From contig NZ_AP024094.1 in NCBI RefSeq assembly GCF_015140455.1, positions 3,162,001 to 3,226,000 on the forward strand: a stretch of DNA of 64,000 nucleotides, in the 5' to 3' direction. The position numbers and the translations under genes are program-made. Within the stretch, counting starts at the first letter, position 1; each line of letters opens with the position of its first letter. The notes under the pieces were generated by a model, which worked only from the letters and a program-made list of their open reading frames with translations, made no database searches and was not told where the DNA came from. Origin of the DNA: Jeongeupia sp. HS-3. GTDB taxonomy: Bacteria > Pseudomonadota > Gammaproteobacteria > Burkholderiales > Chitinibacteraceae. Of the stretch, positions 35,581 through 43,965 are shown one piece after another.

Positions 35581-36069
35581 TTAGCGAACCCGGGTGAGTT
35601 CGTTGTTGAGCGCGGTGACGTTTTTTTCGTGCGTCACCACCGCTTCACGCAGGCGGCCGAGGCGTTCGACGTAACGCTGCGGATTGGCCTTTTCATCGGC
35701 GCTGCGGTTGCCCTCGGCATCGGCGAGTGCCTGTTTGGCGCCGGCGAGCGCGGTTTTCTCGCTGCCCAGTTCGTCCTGGAGGATTTGTTTGCGATTGCTG
35801 TCGCGGCTTTTTTGCGTGGCCGCATCGACCTTGGGGAAATTGCCGGGCGATGGCGTGCTGACCTTGGGGGCGGTGTTACCGCCGCTCTTGGCGCGTGATT
35901 TAGCCGGCGCCGGAATCACCGAAATCGAGTCGATGTAGATGCGCTGCGCGCCCTTCATCGGCGTATTGGTGAAAGTGACGTGGCCGTTTTCGTCGACATA
36001 CTTGTAAATGTCGGCGAGCGCCAGCGAAGGCAGCATCAGGATGGCAAGCAGCGGGTAAAGCAGTTTCAT
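35581..36069 (-). CDS. DUF4124 exported protein with coiled coil
   Basis: A 162-residue protein with a signal peptide (MKLLYPLLAILMLPSLALA) followed immediately by a DUF4124 domain (DIYKYVDENGHVTFTNTPMK), then a polar linker and a long helical, probably coiled-coil region (about 100-162, KQILQDELGSEKTALAGAKQ). DUF4124 genes commonly sit beside ntrB or glnA in betaproteobacteria, as far as I recall, and this one is 203 bp upstream of ntrB. Function unknown; periplasmic location predicted. Confidence 0.85.
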   Translation of the reverse strand: MKLLYPLLAILMLPSLALADIYKYVDENGHVTFTNTPMKGAQRIYIDSISVIPAPAKSRAKSGGNTAPKVSTPSPGNFPKVDAATQKSRDSNRKQILQDELGSEKTALAGAKQALADAEGNRSADEKANPQRYVERLGRLREAVVTHEKNVTALNNELTRVR

Positions 36070-36101
36070 GAGTCAAAACCTAACACAGCCAGGCGCCCTC
36101 G

Positions 36102-36398
36102 TCAGGATGCCGGGCTATCACTGTGGCCTAGCGGTTTATCGGGGGCGATCACGTCGCGGACGCGCTGCTTGAGGATTTTGGCTTCGGGGAAGCCGCCTTC
36201 GGTCTTGCGATCCCACACCAGTTCGTCGTTCACATGCACTTGAAACAAGCCGCCGCTGGCCGGTTGCAGCGCGACTTCGCCGATCTCGTCGACAAAGGTG
36301 GTCAGCAGCTCCTGTGCCAGCCAGGCCGCGCGCAGCAGCCATTGGCACTGGGTGCAGTAGCGGATGGTGATGCGTGGTTTGTGCATTGCCTCGCGCAT
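36102..36398 (-). CDS. Rdx-family selenoprotein-like redox protein (SelT/SelW/SelH)
   Basis: A 98-residue thioredoxin-fold protein of the Rdx family. The redox motif is YCTQCQW, a CxxC where eukaryotic SelW has CxxU, so it uses cysteine. Other family segments are LLTTFVDEIGEVALQPASGG and VWDRKTEGGFPEAKILKQRVRD (split here as VWDRKTEGGF then PEAKILK). The start at 36398 shares one base with the stop of the HAD gene (TGATG); an ATG at 36386 would remove four residues and is also plausible. Physiological partner unknown. Confidence 0.88.
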   Translation of the reverse strand: MREAMHKPRITIRYCTQCQWLLRAAWLAQELLTTFVDEIGEVALQPASGGLFQVHVNDELVWDRKTEGGFPEAKILKQRVRDVIAPDKPLGHSDSPAS

Positions 36399-37021
36399 CA
36401 GAACACCAGCCCGAGCCGGCGCAGCTGCTCGGCGGTATGGGCGGCGCTGGTGTGATGGATGCCATGCCAGCCCAGCGCGGTCGCGGCGTCGGCATTCTTC
36501 TGGCTGTCGTCGATAAAGGCCAGCTCGGCGGTCTCGACATCGGGCAGATCGCGCTTGATGCACGCGTGCATCTCGGCATAGATCGCCGGATCGGGCTTGA
36601 TCAGTTTGAGCCGACCGGAGACGACGATATCGCGGAAGCGCTGCAGCAGCGGGTAGTGCTGCCAGGCGTAGGGGAAGGTTTCGGCCGACCAGTTGGTCAG
36701 CCCGTACAGCGGCACGCCGGCGGCTTCGAGCGCTTCCATCAGCGCCACGCCGTCGGCCAGCGTGCCGTTCAGCGTTTCGGGCCAGCGCTCGGAAAAGGCG
36801 CGGATATGCGCTTCGTGCTGCGGGTGCTCGGCGATCAGGGCTGCGTTTGCCTCGCTGAACGGCCGACCGCCATCTTGTTGCAGATTCCATGCCGGATTGC
36901 AGACGTGTTCGAGAAACCAACGGCGTTCGGCCGCGTCCGGAATCAGCTTGCGATACAGGTAATCGGGGTTCCAGTCGAACAGGACCCCGCCGAAATCGAA
37001 CACGACAGCACGTAGCGGCAT
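36398..37021 (-). CDS. HAD-superfamily hydrolase, YihX-like
   Basis: A 207-residue HAD-IA phosphatase. Motif I is VVFDFGGVLFDW (residues 6-17), where the general-acid position holds Gly as in the YihX/dehalogenase-like branch; motif II is LTNWSAETFP; motif III includes the lysine of KLIKPDPAIYAEM; motif IV is FIDDSQKNADAATALGW. E. coli YihX dephosphorylates glucose 1-phosphate, but the substrate here is not determined by sequence. Coupled to the Rdx gene downstream. Confidence 0.9.
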   Translation of the reverse strand: MPLRAVVFDFGGVLFDWNPDYLYRKLIPDAAERRWFLEHVCNPAWNLQQDGGRPFSEANAALIAEHPQHEAHIRAFSERWPETLNGTLADGVALMEALEAAGVPLYGLTNWSAETFPYAWQHYPLLQRFRDIVVSGRLKLIKPDPAIYAEMHACIKRDLPDVETAELAFIDDSQKNADAATALGWHGIHHTSAAHTAEQLRRLGLVF

Positions 37022-37060
37022 GGTAGCGAGCAGCCAGTAGAGGAGTGAGGTGCCGTTATT

Positions 37061-38539
37061 CTACGCGTCGTCGCCTTCGCAGACGACGCAATCGCGGCCG
37101 CCGCGCTTGGCGCGGTACAGCGCGTCGTCGGCACGGCGGATCAGCAGATCAAGGGTGTCGTCGTAATCGCGCAAGGAAGCCATGCCGATGCTGACCGTGA
37201 GCCGTACCATCTCGCCGTTGTCGAGGCCGATGCGGATCGAGGCGATCGCCTGCCGCAGCTTCTCGGCGACCCGGCGCGACTCCTCCTTGCTGGTTGCCGG
37301 GAGCAGCACGACGAACTCCTCGCCGCCCCAGCGGGCGAAACTGTCGCTGGCGCGCAGTGCCGCGGTACAGGCATCGCAGGCGGCGCACAGTGCCAGATCA
37401 CCGGCGTGGTGGCCGTAACTGTCGTTGATCAGCTTGAAGTGGTCCAGATCGAGAATCAGCACACTCAGCGGTTCGGGATAGCGGCGGGCGTGCAGCAGTT
37501 GTTCGGTGGCGCGGTGCAGCCATTCACGCCGGTTGCGCGCGCCGGTGAGCTCGTCGATGGTCGCCAGTTCGGCCAGCTTGGCGTTGCTGGCGGCGAGCGC
37601 CTCGGTGCGGGCGATCACTTCGGCCTCCAGCCGCATCCGGTGGCGCAAGAGCAGCGTTTGCGCCAGCGCGAGGTAATGCAGCATGAAGCCGGTCGAGAAC
37701 AGAAATATCTGCAGATTGAGGTAAGAGAGTTCGGACGTCGCACCGATGAAAATGCCCTGCCCGTGCGCGGTGCCGGCGATGCTGGTCAGCGCCAGCAGCA
37801 AGACCGCGAGGCTGGTGCCGGGCAGGCCGTACTGGATCGCCATCACCAGCAGCAGTGGCAGCACCAGCATCAGCGTATGGCGGTAGACGAGGAAGGCCAG
37901 GGCCAGCACGGTGACGAAGGCGGCGATCCACCACCACGGCAGCGACACCAGCCGCGGCCAGCGGCCACGATCGCGCCAGCCGGCAAAGCATGGGCCGATC
38001 AGGAACAGGCCGCTGGCATGACCCAGGATCAGGATCAGCGTGCGCCAGCCGGTCTCCATGATCGAGGGCTGGTTGCCGATGCCGGCCACGTTCAGCAGCA
38101 GCACCTGGATGGGTTGCGTCAGCAGTGGCGGCAGCATGACCACGTAGAGCCAGAAATAAAGCAGCTCGCGCGGCTCGCGCAGCAGCGGATGCTGAAAGCG
38201 CGCTTCACCGCTGCGCCAGCCGATCCGTGCCAGATGCGCTTCGGCCATGTCGACAAAGGCCAGCGCGCCCGCCAGCGGCAGCGCGAATTCGATGCCGAGC
38301 ATCATCGTCAGCTGCGGCAGGTGCACGATGGTGCTGCCGAACCAGACACTGGCATAGCCGCGACGCCCGCCCAGCAGCAGACAGACAAGACCGGCGCCGG
38401 AGGCGAACTCCATCACCGGCAGTGGCCCCACCGCCAGTCGCGCCAGCCAGGCACTGCCATAGCCGCACAGCACGTACAGTGTCGTGAGCGTGAGCGCGAG
38501 CCGGTTGGGTGTGCCGGCAAGGGGGCGAAGCAAGCGCAT
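37061..38539 (-). CDS. MASE1-GGDEF diguanylate cyclase
   Basis: A 492-residue membrane-bound enzyme. The N-terminal 300 residues contain about eight to nine hydrophobic helices of the MASE1 sensor type (for example LTTLYVLCGYGSAWLARLAV). A short coiled coil (about 300-325) leads to the GGDEF domain with DELTGARNRREWLH, LDLDHFKLINDSYGHHAGD and the active-site loop RWGGEEFVVLLP. GGEEF is a functional variant for c-di-GMP synthesis. An RxxD inhibitory site is not clear. ATG 38539 is preferred to a TTG two codons earlier. Signal sensed is unknown. Confidence 0.92.
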   Translation of the reverse strand: MRLLRPLAGTPNRLALTLTTLYVLCGYGSAWLARLAVGPLPVMEFASGAGLVCLLLGGRRGYASVWFGSTIVHLPQLTMMLGIEFALPLAGALAFVDMAEAHLARIGWRSGEARFQHPLLREPRELLYFWLYVVMLPPLLTQPIQVLLLNVAGIGNQPSIMETGWRTLILILGHASGLFLIGPCFAGWRDRGRWPRLVSLPWWWIAAFVTVLALAFLVYRHTLMLVLPLLLVMAIQYGLPGTSLAVLLLALTSIAGTAHGQGIFIGATSELSYLNLQIFLFSTGFMLHYLALAQTLLLRHRMRLEAEVIARTEALAASNAKLAELATIDELTGARNRREWLHRATEQLLHARRYPEPLSVLILDLDHFKLINDSYGHHAGDLALCAACDACTAALRASDSFARWGGEEFVVLLPATSKEESRRVAEKLRQAIASIRIGLDNGEMVRLTVSIGMASLRDYDDTLDLLIRRADDALYRAKRGGRDCVVCEGDDA

Positions 38540-38621
38540 GGGCAAGGCCAGGCAACGGATTATTTCAGCATATTCCCGCTACCGCGCCAGCTGCTGCCGC
38601 TTGTCGGCTGTGAATAAACAA

Positions 38622-38643
38622 AGCGCCAGCGAGGGCTGGCGCT
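38622..38643 (-). terminator. Terminator after the DUF4440-like gene
   Basis: AGCGCCAGC / GCTGGCGCT perfect 9-bp stem with a 4-base loop; on the minus strand it is followed by TTTGTTTATT. It lies 22 bp after the stop of the leftward gene ending at 38666. Confidence 0.75.
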
Positions 38644-38665
38644 GGGAACGAGTACTGAGTGGGAC

Positions 38666-39151
38666 TTACGGCTTTGCCGAGGCCACGGGCTCGGGCATCG
38701 CTGACGAGTGATGGTGCAGAATCTTCCAGCTGCCGCCGCGATTTTCGTACACATAGGTGTAGCGTGCGGCGACCTGCTGGGCGTGGCCGTCCTTGTCCTG
38801 CAGCGTGAACGTGTAGGTGCCCATGTCCACGGCCATATTGCAGTTGATCTTGATGGTGCGGCTATCGATCTTGCCTTGCGGATGCTTGCGCAGGAAATCG
38901 ACGAAATAAGCCTGGATGCTGGCGCGATCGGTACGTGGCGTGTTCGACACCGTTGCTAACAGCACCGCATCGGGCCAGTAGCGGTCGGCGACCTTGGCCG
39001 GATTCTGCGTCGCCAGCGAAGCATTCCATTGCTCGAACAAGCTTGCGATCGCGGCATCGCCGGCCTTGGCGCACGCGGGCGCCTTGGCGAGCGCGCCGCC
39101 GGACAGCGTCAGCGCTGCGGCGGCTAACAGGGGGAGGGAAAGTGATTTCAT
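38666..39151 (-). CDS. Exported SnoaL/DUF4440-like protein
   Basis: A 161-residue protein with a signal peptide (MKSLSLPLLAAAALTLSGGALA) and a cystatin-like alpha+beta fold of the DUF4440/SgcJ/CaMKII-association type: IASLFEQWNASLATQNPAKV, VADRYWPDAVLLATVSNTPR and a C-terminal YTYVYENRGGSWKILHHHSS. Proteins of this fold bind varied ligands or oligomerise; no catalytic residues can be assigned. ATG 39151 is chosen from the signal peptide. Confidence 0.85.
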   Translation of the reverse strand: MKSLSLPLLAAAALTLSGGALAKAPACAKAGDAAIASLFEQWNASLATQNPAKVADRYWPDAVLLATVSNTPRTDRASIQAYFVDFLRKHPQGKIDSRTIKINCNMAVDMGTYTFTLQDKDGHAQQVAARYTYVYENRGGSWKILHHHSSAMPEPVASAKP

Positions 39152-39284
39152 GGTTGAGGCGTCCTGAACGGGCGGTGATTCGGTTCGGCGCAAAAGCGCG
39201 CCCGGCTCAGTTCATCCTAACGTCATAAGGTTCGTGGCCGGATGGACAAGTGGCTGTTTTCGCCGTCAAACGGTTGCGCCCTGC

Positions 39285-39629
39285 TCAGCGCCACCAGCGC
39301 GGAAACATGAAGATCGTGAACAGGCCGCTCAGGCTGAGCAGCATCACGCCGCCGGTCGTGATTGTTAGCCAGAAAAAGAGGCGCCACGACGACGACTGGA
39401 TCCGGCGCCATTCGCCGTTGCGTGCCACCCGCCAGACATCGGCCATATAGCCACCGATCGACTCGGTTTCCAGAAAACCGTGGGTGGCCTTGGGCGAGAG
39501 CATGTCGTGGTAGTGCGTTTCCAGATGGTCATACACCAGTCGGGCCAGCAGCGTGAACAGCAGGAAACCGCCCAGCCCGGTGCTTACGAGTGTCGGCAGC
39601 AGGTAATCGAGCACGAACTGTTTGATCAC
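39285..39629 (-). CDS. Small two-helix membrane protein of unknown function
   Basis: A 114-residue protein with a GTG start overlapping the stop of the upstream gene (GTGA). Helices at about 10-32 (LPTLVSTGLGGFLLFTLLAR) and 85-110 (FFWLTITTGGVMLLSLSGLF) flank a soluble segment with HLETHYHDMLSPKATHGFLE. A longer open frame continues upstream, but those residues are out-of-frame translation of the preceding gene. No family recognised. Coupled to the EthD-like gene. Confidence 0.7.
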   Translation of the reverse strand: MIKQFVLDYLLPTLVSTGLGGFLLFTLLARLVYDHLETHYHDMLSPKATHGFLETESIGGYMADVWRVARNGEWRRIQSSSWRLFFWLTITTGGVMLLSLSGLFTIFMFPRWWR

Positions 39630-39937
39630 GGCAGCACCTCGGCGAACTGGATGTCCGGGCTCAGGTCGGTGTAGTTGCTCACGTCGGCGAGAATCTCTGC
39701 GCCATGGGCCGCCAGCCCGTCGGCCAGTCGCTGCGGGTCGGCAAAGTGCAGCAGGCCAACGGCAAGATAGCGTGGCGAATTGCCATCCGGCGACGGCAAA
39801 CCGCGAACGACCTCGCTGCGCAGCAAGCCGTAGGGGCTGAGCAGGCGGTGCACCATAGTCAGGTGCTGCTGCCGGTAGTAGTCGAAGTCGAAGCGTGCGC
39901 CGGCGCTGTACGGGTAGTAGGCAGAGGCGAGTATCAC
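39626..39937 (-). CDS. EthD-family protein
   Basis: A 103-residue dimeric alpha+beta-barrel protein of the EthD family. The N-terminus ILASAYYPYSAGARFDFDYY and the following YRQQHLTMVHRLL match the family pattern (Y-P-x-G-x-x-F-D-x-x-Y-Y-x-x-H); the C-terminal half has YLAVGLLHFADPQRLADGLA and YTDLSPDIQFAEV. GTG 39937 is chosen because it begins where relatives begin and has GGGG seven bases upstream; a GTG at 39949 adds four residues. Members include small oxidoreductase-like proteins of uncertain function. Confidence 0.82.
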   Translation of the reverse strand: MILASAYYPYSAGARFDFDYYRQQHLTMVHRLLSPYGLLRSEVVRGLPSPDGNSPRYLAVGLLHFADPQRLADGLAAHGAEILADVSNYTDLSPDIQFAEVLP

Positions 39938-40026
39938 CGGAGTCCCCACTGGATAAAAAAACCAACTTTAAACTGACTAGGTAATTTGCCTTATGGAAAG
40001 TTTGTAGTCGTTGTGGTTGCCGCAAC

Positions 40027-40054
40027 AAAAAAGCCCCGCATCGCTGCGGGGCTT
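40027..40054 (-). terminator. Rho-independent terminator of glnA
   Basis: AAGCCCCGCA / TGCGGGGCTT, a perfect 10-bp stem with a TCGC loop; on the minus strand six to seven T residues follow. It lies 24 bp after the glnA stop. Confidence 0.93.
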
Positions 40055-40077
40055 GGTGTCGACAGGGACGTCGCCGA

Positions 40078-41487
40078 TTACAGCGAGTAGTACATGTCGA
40101 ATTCAACCGGATGCACGTTCGTGCGGGTGCGGTTGACGTCGTTCATCTTCAATTCGATGTACGCATCAATCCATTCGTCGGTGAACACGCCGCCACGGGT
40201 CAGGAACTCGCGGTCTGCATCCAGTGCGGCCAGCGCTTCGTCGAGCGACGAGCAGACGGTCGGGATCAGCTTGTCTTCTTCCGGCGGCAGATCGTACAGG
40301 TTCTTGTCGGCCGGATCGCCCGGGTGGATCTTGTTCTGGATGCCGTCGAGGCCGGCCATCATCAGCGCGGCAAAGCACAGGTACGGGTTAGCCAACGGAT
40401 CCGGGAAACGCGCTTCGATGCGACGGCCCTTGTCCGATGCCACGTGCGGGATACGGATCGAGGCCGAACGGTTCTTGGCCGAGTAAGCCAGCTTCACCGG
40501 TGCTTCGTAGTGCGGAACCAGACGCTTGTACGAGTTGGTGCCCGGGTTGGTGATCGCGTTCAACGCCTTGGCATGCTTGATGATGCCGCCGATGTAGAAC
40601 AGCGCGGTTTCCGACAGGCCAGCGTAGCCGTTGCCTGCGAACAGGTTCTTGCCGTCTTTCCAGATCGACTGGTGCACGTGCATGCCCGAGCCGTTGTCGC
40701 CAACGATCGGCTTAGGCATGAAGGTTGCGGTCTTGCCGTACTGGTTCGCGACGTTGTGAACCACGTACTTGAGGATCTGGGTCCAGTCGGCGCGCTGGGT
40801 CAGCGTGCTGAACTTGGTACCGATTTCGTTCTGACCGGCGTTCGCCACTTCGTGGTGGAACACTTCGACCGGCACGCCGAGTTCTTCCAGCACCAGCACC
40901 ATCGAGGCGCGGATGTCTTGATGGCTGTCGACCGGCGGAACCGGGAAGTAGCCGCCCTTGACGCGCGGACGGTGGCCGAGGTTGCCGCCTTCGAACTTCT
41001 CGCTGGTCGCCCAGGCGCCTTCTTCCGAGCCGATCTTGACGAAGCAGCCCGACATGTCCGTATTCCAGCGGATATTGTCGAAGATGAAGAATTCAGGTTC
41101 CGGACCGAAGTAGGCGGTGTCGCCGATACCGGTGGTCTTCAGATACGCCTCGGCGCGCTTGGCGAGCGAACGCGGATCGCGGTCGTAGCCCTTGCCGGTA
41201 GCCGGCTCGATCACGTCACACGTGATGATGACGGTCGGCTCATCGAAGAACGGGTCGATATTGGCGGTCGACGGATCCGGCAGCAGCAGCATGTCCGAAG
41301 CTTGAATGCCCTTCCAGCCGGCGATCGACGAACCGTCGAAGGCGTGGCCGTTTTCGAACCATTCTTCGTCAACAACGTGCGAAGGCACGGTGACGTGGTG
41401 TTCTTTACCAATGGTGTCGGTGAAACGCAGGTCGACAAAGCGAATGTCGTTGTCCTGGATCAGCTTGAGAACGTCGGCTACCGCCAT
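40078..41487 (-). CDS. glnA: Glutamine synthetase, type I
   Basis: A 469-residue GSI-beta enzyme making glutamine from glutamate, ammonia and ATP. Motifs: [52 protein letters not shown], the ATP-binding [17 protein letters not shown], and [10 protein letters not shown], which carries the adenylylated tyrosine. Length and sequence agree with proteobacterial GlnA. Upstream there is a sigma-54 promoter at 41572 and NtrC-type sites. Its own terminator separates it from the leftward EthD-membrane protein genes, so it is probably a single-gene transcript. Confidence 0.98.
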   Translation of the reverse strand: MAVADVLKLIQDNDIRFVDLRFTDTIGKEHHVTVPSHVVDEEWFENGHAFDGSSIAGWKGIQASDMLLLPDPSTANIDPFFDEPTVIITCDVIEPATGKGYDRDPRSLAKRAEAYLKTTGIGDTAYFGPEPEFFIFDNIRWNTDMSGCFVKIGSEEGAWATSEKFEGGNLGHRPRVKGGYFPVPPVDSHQDIRASMVLVLEELGVPVEVFHHEVANAGQNEIGTKFSTLTQRADWTQILKYVVHNVANQYGKTATFMPKPIVGDNGSGMHVHQSIWKDGKNLFAGNGYAGLSETALFYIGGIIKHAKALNAITNPGTNSYKRLVPHYEAPVKLAYSAKNRSASIRIPHVASDKGRRIEARFPDPLANPYLCFAALMMAGLDGIQNKIHPGDPADKNLYDLPPEEDKLIPTVCSSLDEALAALDADREFLTRGGVFTDEWIDAYIELKMNDVNRTRTNVHPVEFDMYYSL

Positions 41488-41571
41488 CTTTACAACTCCT
41501 TGAAAAGCGAGAGGAACAAGAGAAATTTGAAGTGACCAATCGCGAGTCGCGACAGGGATGGCAGATCAGTA

Positions 41572-41588
41572 AGCAGGAACCATGCCAG
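41572..41588 (-). promoter_or_regulatory. Sigma-54 promoter of glnA
   Basis: On the minus strand CTGGCATGGTTCCTGCT matches YTGGCACGRNNNTTGCW with two mismatches. The expected transcription start is about 75 bp before the glnA ATG at 41487. Confidence 0.75.
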
Positions 41589-41702
41589 CCATGATTGAGG
41601 GTCGATCCATTGTGCCACAATCCGGTGCGCCAAGAACAACACCGTATTGCCACACCCGGCATTGGCCTGTATTGGCCCCAAGCTGGTGCCCGTTTGTCAT
41701 TG

Positions 41703-41721
41703 GCGCACCTAAATGGTGCGC
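41703..41721. promoter_or_regulatory. NtrC-binding palindrome upstream of glnA
   Basis: GCGCACC-TAAAT-GGTGCGC is a perfect inverted repeat with 7-bp arms and the 5-bp spacer of NtrC sites (GCACC-N5-GGTGC). It lies about 115 bp upstream of the sigma-54 promoter. A weaker site with one good half (GGTGCGC, 41624-41630) lies nearer the promoter at 41612-41630. It is also 77 bp upstream of the rightward rhodanese gene. Confidence 0.8.
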
Positions 41722-41797
41722 TATTGCGCCGTGGCAAAGGACGCACGAAAATCGATGCATCAGCAACGGCCCGATGATAGGGCCCAAGGAGAACACG

Positions 41798-42250
41798 ATG
41801 AGCCAAGCCGCCCAGATTCTTGAAGTCGCGAGTCAGCGAGGCCGTGCCCAAGGCTTGCCCTATGCCGGCGCGGTGACGCCGCTTGAGGCGCAAGCGCTGC
41901 TGAGCAGCCTGCCAAATGCCAAACTGGTGGATGTTCGCACCCATGCCGAATGGGCGTTTGTCGGTGTGGTGCCGGGGGCCGAGTTGATCGAATGGAAGCG
42001 CTATCCGGGCATGACGCCGAATCCGGATTTTCTGACTCGCTTGAAGGCCGAGGTCGATCCGGAGGGCGTGGTGCTGTTCTTGTGCCGCAGCGGCGCGCGC
42101 AGCCACGATGCGGCGGCCCTGGCGGCGGCGCATGGCTATAGCACCGCGCTGAACGTGCTAGAGGGCTTCGAGGGCGACAAAGACGGCGCCGAACATCGCG
42201 GCCAGCTCAATGGCTGGAAAGCGGCCGGCCTGCCCTGGGTGCAGGGCTGA
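41798..42250 (+). CDS. Rhodanese-like domain protein
   Basis: A 150-residue single-domain rhodanese. The fold runs from about residue 25 (VTPLEAQALLSSLPNAKLVD) with VDVRTHAEWAFVG; the active-site cysteine is in LFLCRSGARSHDAA near residue 92, a CRSGxR loop typical of sulfurtransferases. ATG 41798 follows AAGGAG at good spacing; a far upstream in-frame start lies across the glnA control region and is rejected. The sulfur donor and acceptor are unknown. It is divergent from glnA. Confidence 0.9.
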   Translation: MSQAAQILEVASQRGRAQGLPYAGAVTPLEAQALLSSLPNAKLVDVRTHAEWAFVGVVPGAELIEWKRYPGMTPNPDFLTRLKAEVDPEGVVLFLCRSGARSHDAAALAAAHGYSTALNVLEGFEGDKDGAEHRGQLNGWKAAGLPWVQG

Positions 42251-42309
42251 CGCGCACTCGGCCCGGCGCGGTAAGATGCGCGTTTTCCTCGACACTCGCC
42301 GGCTAAATC

Positions 42310-43137
42310 ATGCGTTACGTCGTCATCGGCAACCCGATTGCCCACAGCAAGTCCCCGCAAATCCACGCCGCTTTCGCCGCGCAGTTTGGCCTGAGCGATT
42401 TCAGCTACGAGCGGCTGCTGGCGCCGCTGGATGGTTTCGCCGAAACGGCGAACCTGCTGTTTGCCAGTGGGGCCGGTGGCGCCAATATCACCGTGCCGTT
42501 CAAGGAAGAAGCCTACGCCTATGCCACCAGCCTGAGCGCGCGCGCGGCGGCGGCCGGCGCGGTGAATACGCTGATCCGGCGCGAGGACGGGACGATAGAG
42601 GGGGACAACACCGATGGCGCCGGCCTGGTTGCCGATCTGCGTCGTTACGGCTCGCTCGGCGGCAGGCGCGTGCTCTTGCTGGGCGCCGGCGGTGCCGCGC
42701 GTGGGGTGCTGCTGCCATTGGCCGGTGAAGCGCCGGCGTCGATCACGCTGGCCAACCGCACTTGCGCCAGGGCTGCTGCGCTGGTCGATGCACAAGTCGA
42801 TGCCATTACCGGCAAGCTTGGCGTGCCGCTGGCCGCCGCTGGTTTCGATGCACTACAGGGCGAATTTGACGTGGTCATCAACGCGACGTCGGCGAGCCTC
42901 GGCGGCGCGGCCTTGCCACTGCCGGCCAGCATATTCGCGCCCGGTGCGCTCGCCTACGACATGATGTACGGCCGGGATGAAACGCCGTTCCTCGCCCAGG
43001 CGCGCAAGGCCGGGGTGACGCTGTGCGTCGACGGCCTCGGCATGCTGGTCGGGCAGGCGGCCGAAGCGTTTACGCTGTGGACCGGCCATCGCCCCGATGT
43101 CGAGCCTGTGCTGGCGCAAATGCGCGCCGCGCTGTGA
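42310..43137 (+). CDS. aroE: Shikimate dehydrogenase
   Basis: A 275-residue NADP-dependent enzyme reducing 3-dehydroshikimate to shikimate in aromatic amino acid synthesis. Substrate-binding SKSPQIH (residues 14-20), catalytic Lys in [11 protein letters not shown], Asp in [11 protein letters not shown], and the nucleotide loop [15 protein letters not shown] with the basic motif ANRTCARA for NADP. The C-terminal helix has [18 protein letters not shown]. Followed 11 bp later by mtgA, possibly coupled through a GTG at 43134. Confidence 0.97.
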   Translation: MRYVVIGNPIAHSKSPQIHAAFAAQFGLSDFSYERLLAPLDGFAETANLLFASGAGGANITVPFKEEAYAYATSLSARAAAAGAVNTLIRREDGTIEGDNTDGAGLVADLRRYGSLGGRRVLLLGAGGAARGVLLPLAGEAPASITLANRTCARAAALVDAQVDAITGKLGVPLAAAGFDALQGEFDVVINATSASLGGAALPLPASIFAPGALAYDMMYGRDETPFLAQARKAGVTLCVDGLGMLVGQAAEAFTLWTGHRPDVEPVLAQMRAAL

Positions 43138-43148
43138 CGCTCGCGCGA

Positions 43149-43853
43149 ATGAAAAAACGGATATCGGTTGGTGACTGGATCGGCCGCATCATGCTGTTGT
43201 TGGTCGGCCTGCTGGTGCTGTGGAATCTGTGGATTTTTGCGCACGTGCTGGCGTGGCGCTGGGTCAACCCGTCGCATACGGCCTTTATGAGCGAAGGGCT
43301 GGCGCGGCTGGAGGCGAGCAATCCCGATGCCGAACTGCGGCAGCAATGGGTTGATTACACCAAGATATCTACCAATTTGAAGCGTGCGCTGGTGGCATCC
43401 GAAGATGCCAAGTTCCTTGATCACGATGGTTTTGACTGGGAAGGCATCCAGACCGCGTGGGAGAAGAACCTCAAGAAAGGCCGCATTGTCGCCGGCGGTT
43501 CGACCATCAGCCAGCAACTGGCGAAGAATCTGTTCCTTTCCTCCAAGCGTACGCCATGGCGCAAGGCCGAAGAAGTGGTGATCACGGTGATGCTGGAGGC
43601 ACTGCTCGACAAGCGGCGTATCTTTGAAATCTATCTGAATGTGATCGAATGGGGCGATGGCGTCTACGGCGCCGAAGCGGCCGCACGACACTATTATCGG
43701 ACCGGTGCGGGGCGCTTGAGCGTGATGCAGTCAGCCAAGCTCGCTGCCATGGTGACCAATCCCCGCTACTACGATGCCCATCGTGGTGATCGGCGTCTGG
43801 CGCGCAAAACCGCCATCATTGCCCGGCGAATGTCCTACGCCGACATCCCATAA
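43149..43853 (+). CDS. mtgA: Monofunctional biosynthetic peptidoglycan transglycosylase
   Basis: A 234-residue GT51 enzyme polymerising lipid II into glycan strands at the outer face of the inner membrane. A single N-terminal helix (about 12-36, RIMLLLVGLLVLWNLWIFAH) anchors it. The GT51 motifs follow: VASEDAKFLDHDGFDW with the catalytic Glu, GGSTISQQLAKNLFLSS, KAEEVVITVMLEALLDKRRI (partly) and NVIEWGDGVYGAEAAARHYY. There is no transpeptidase domain, and the length is usual for MtgA. In many betaproteobacteria it follows aroE, as here. Confidence 0.96.
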   Translation: MKKRISVGDWIGRIMLLLVGLLVLWNLWIFAHVLAWRWVNPSHTAFMSEGLARLEASNPDAELRQQWVDYTKISTNLKRALVASEDAKFLDHDGFDWEGIQTAWEKNLKKGRIVAGGSTISQQLAKNLFLSSKRTPWRKAEEVVITVMLEALLDKRRIFEIYLNVIEWGDGVYGAEAAARHYYRTGAGRLSVMQSAKLAAMVTNPRYYDAHRGDRRLARKTAIIARRMSYADIP

Positions 43854-43965
43854 ATTTCTATATGCTTACGTAACTGGTATGTATTTGCGTTTTTTACCGT
43901 TGCGACACAGCGGTAAAGCCCGAGCCGGTTTACGATGCAATCAGATGTGAACACGGGATACGAGC
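43854..43965. other. Gap between mtgA and the PP2C gene with an inverted repeat
   Basis: In this 112-bp gap TTACCG and CGGTAA form an inverted repeat (43896-43917, 10-base spacer) after a TTTTTT run, followed by a plausible promoter area. It could be an operator or weak hairpin for the downstream phosphatase operon. No terminator-like T run follows it. Confidence 0.4.

Noticed and set aside
39285-40106. Long N-terminal extension of the small two-helix membrane protein
   Set aside because: The extension is out-of-frame translation of the EthD gene and the glnA terminator region; the GTG at 39629 with a 4-bp overlap explains the gene.
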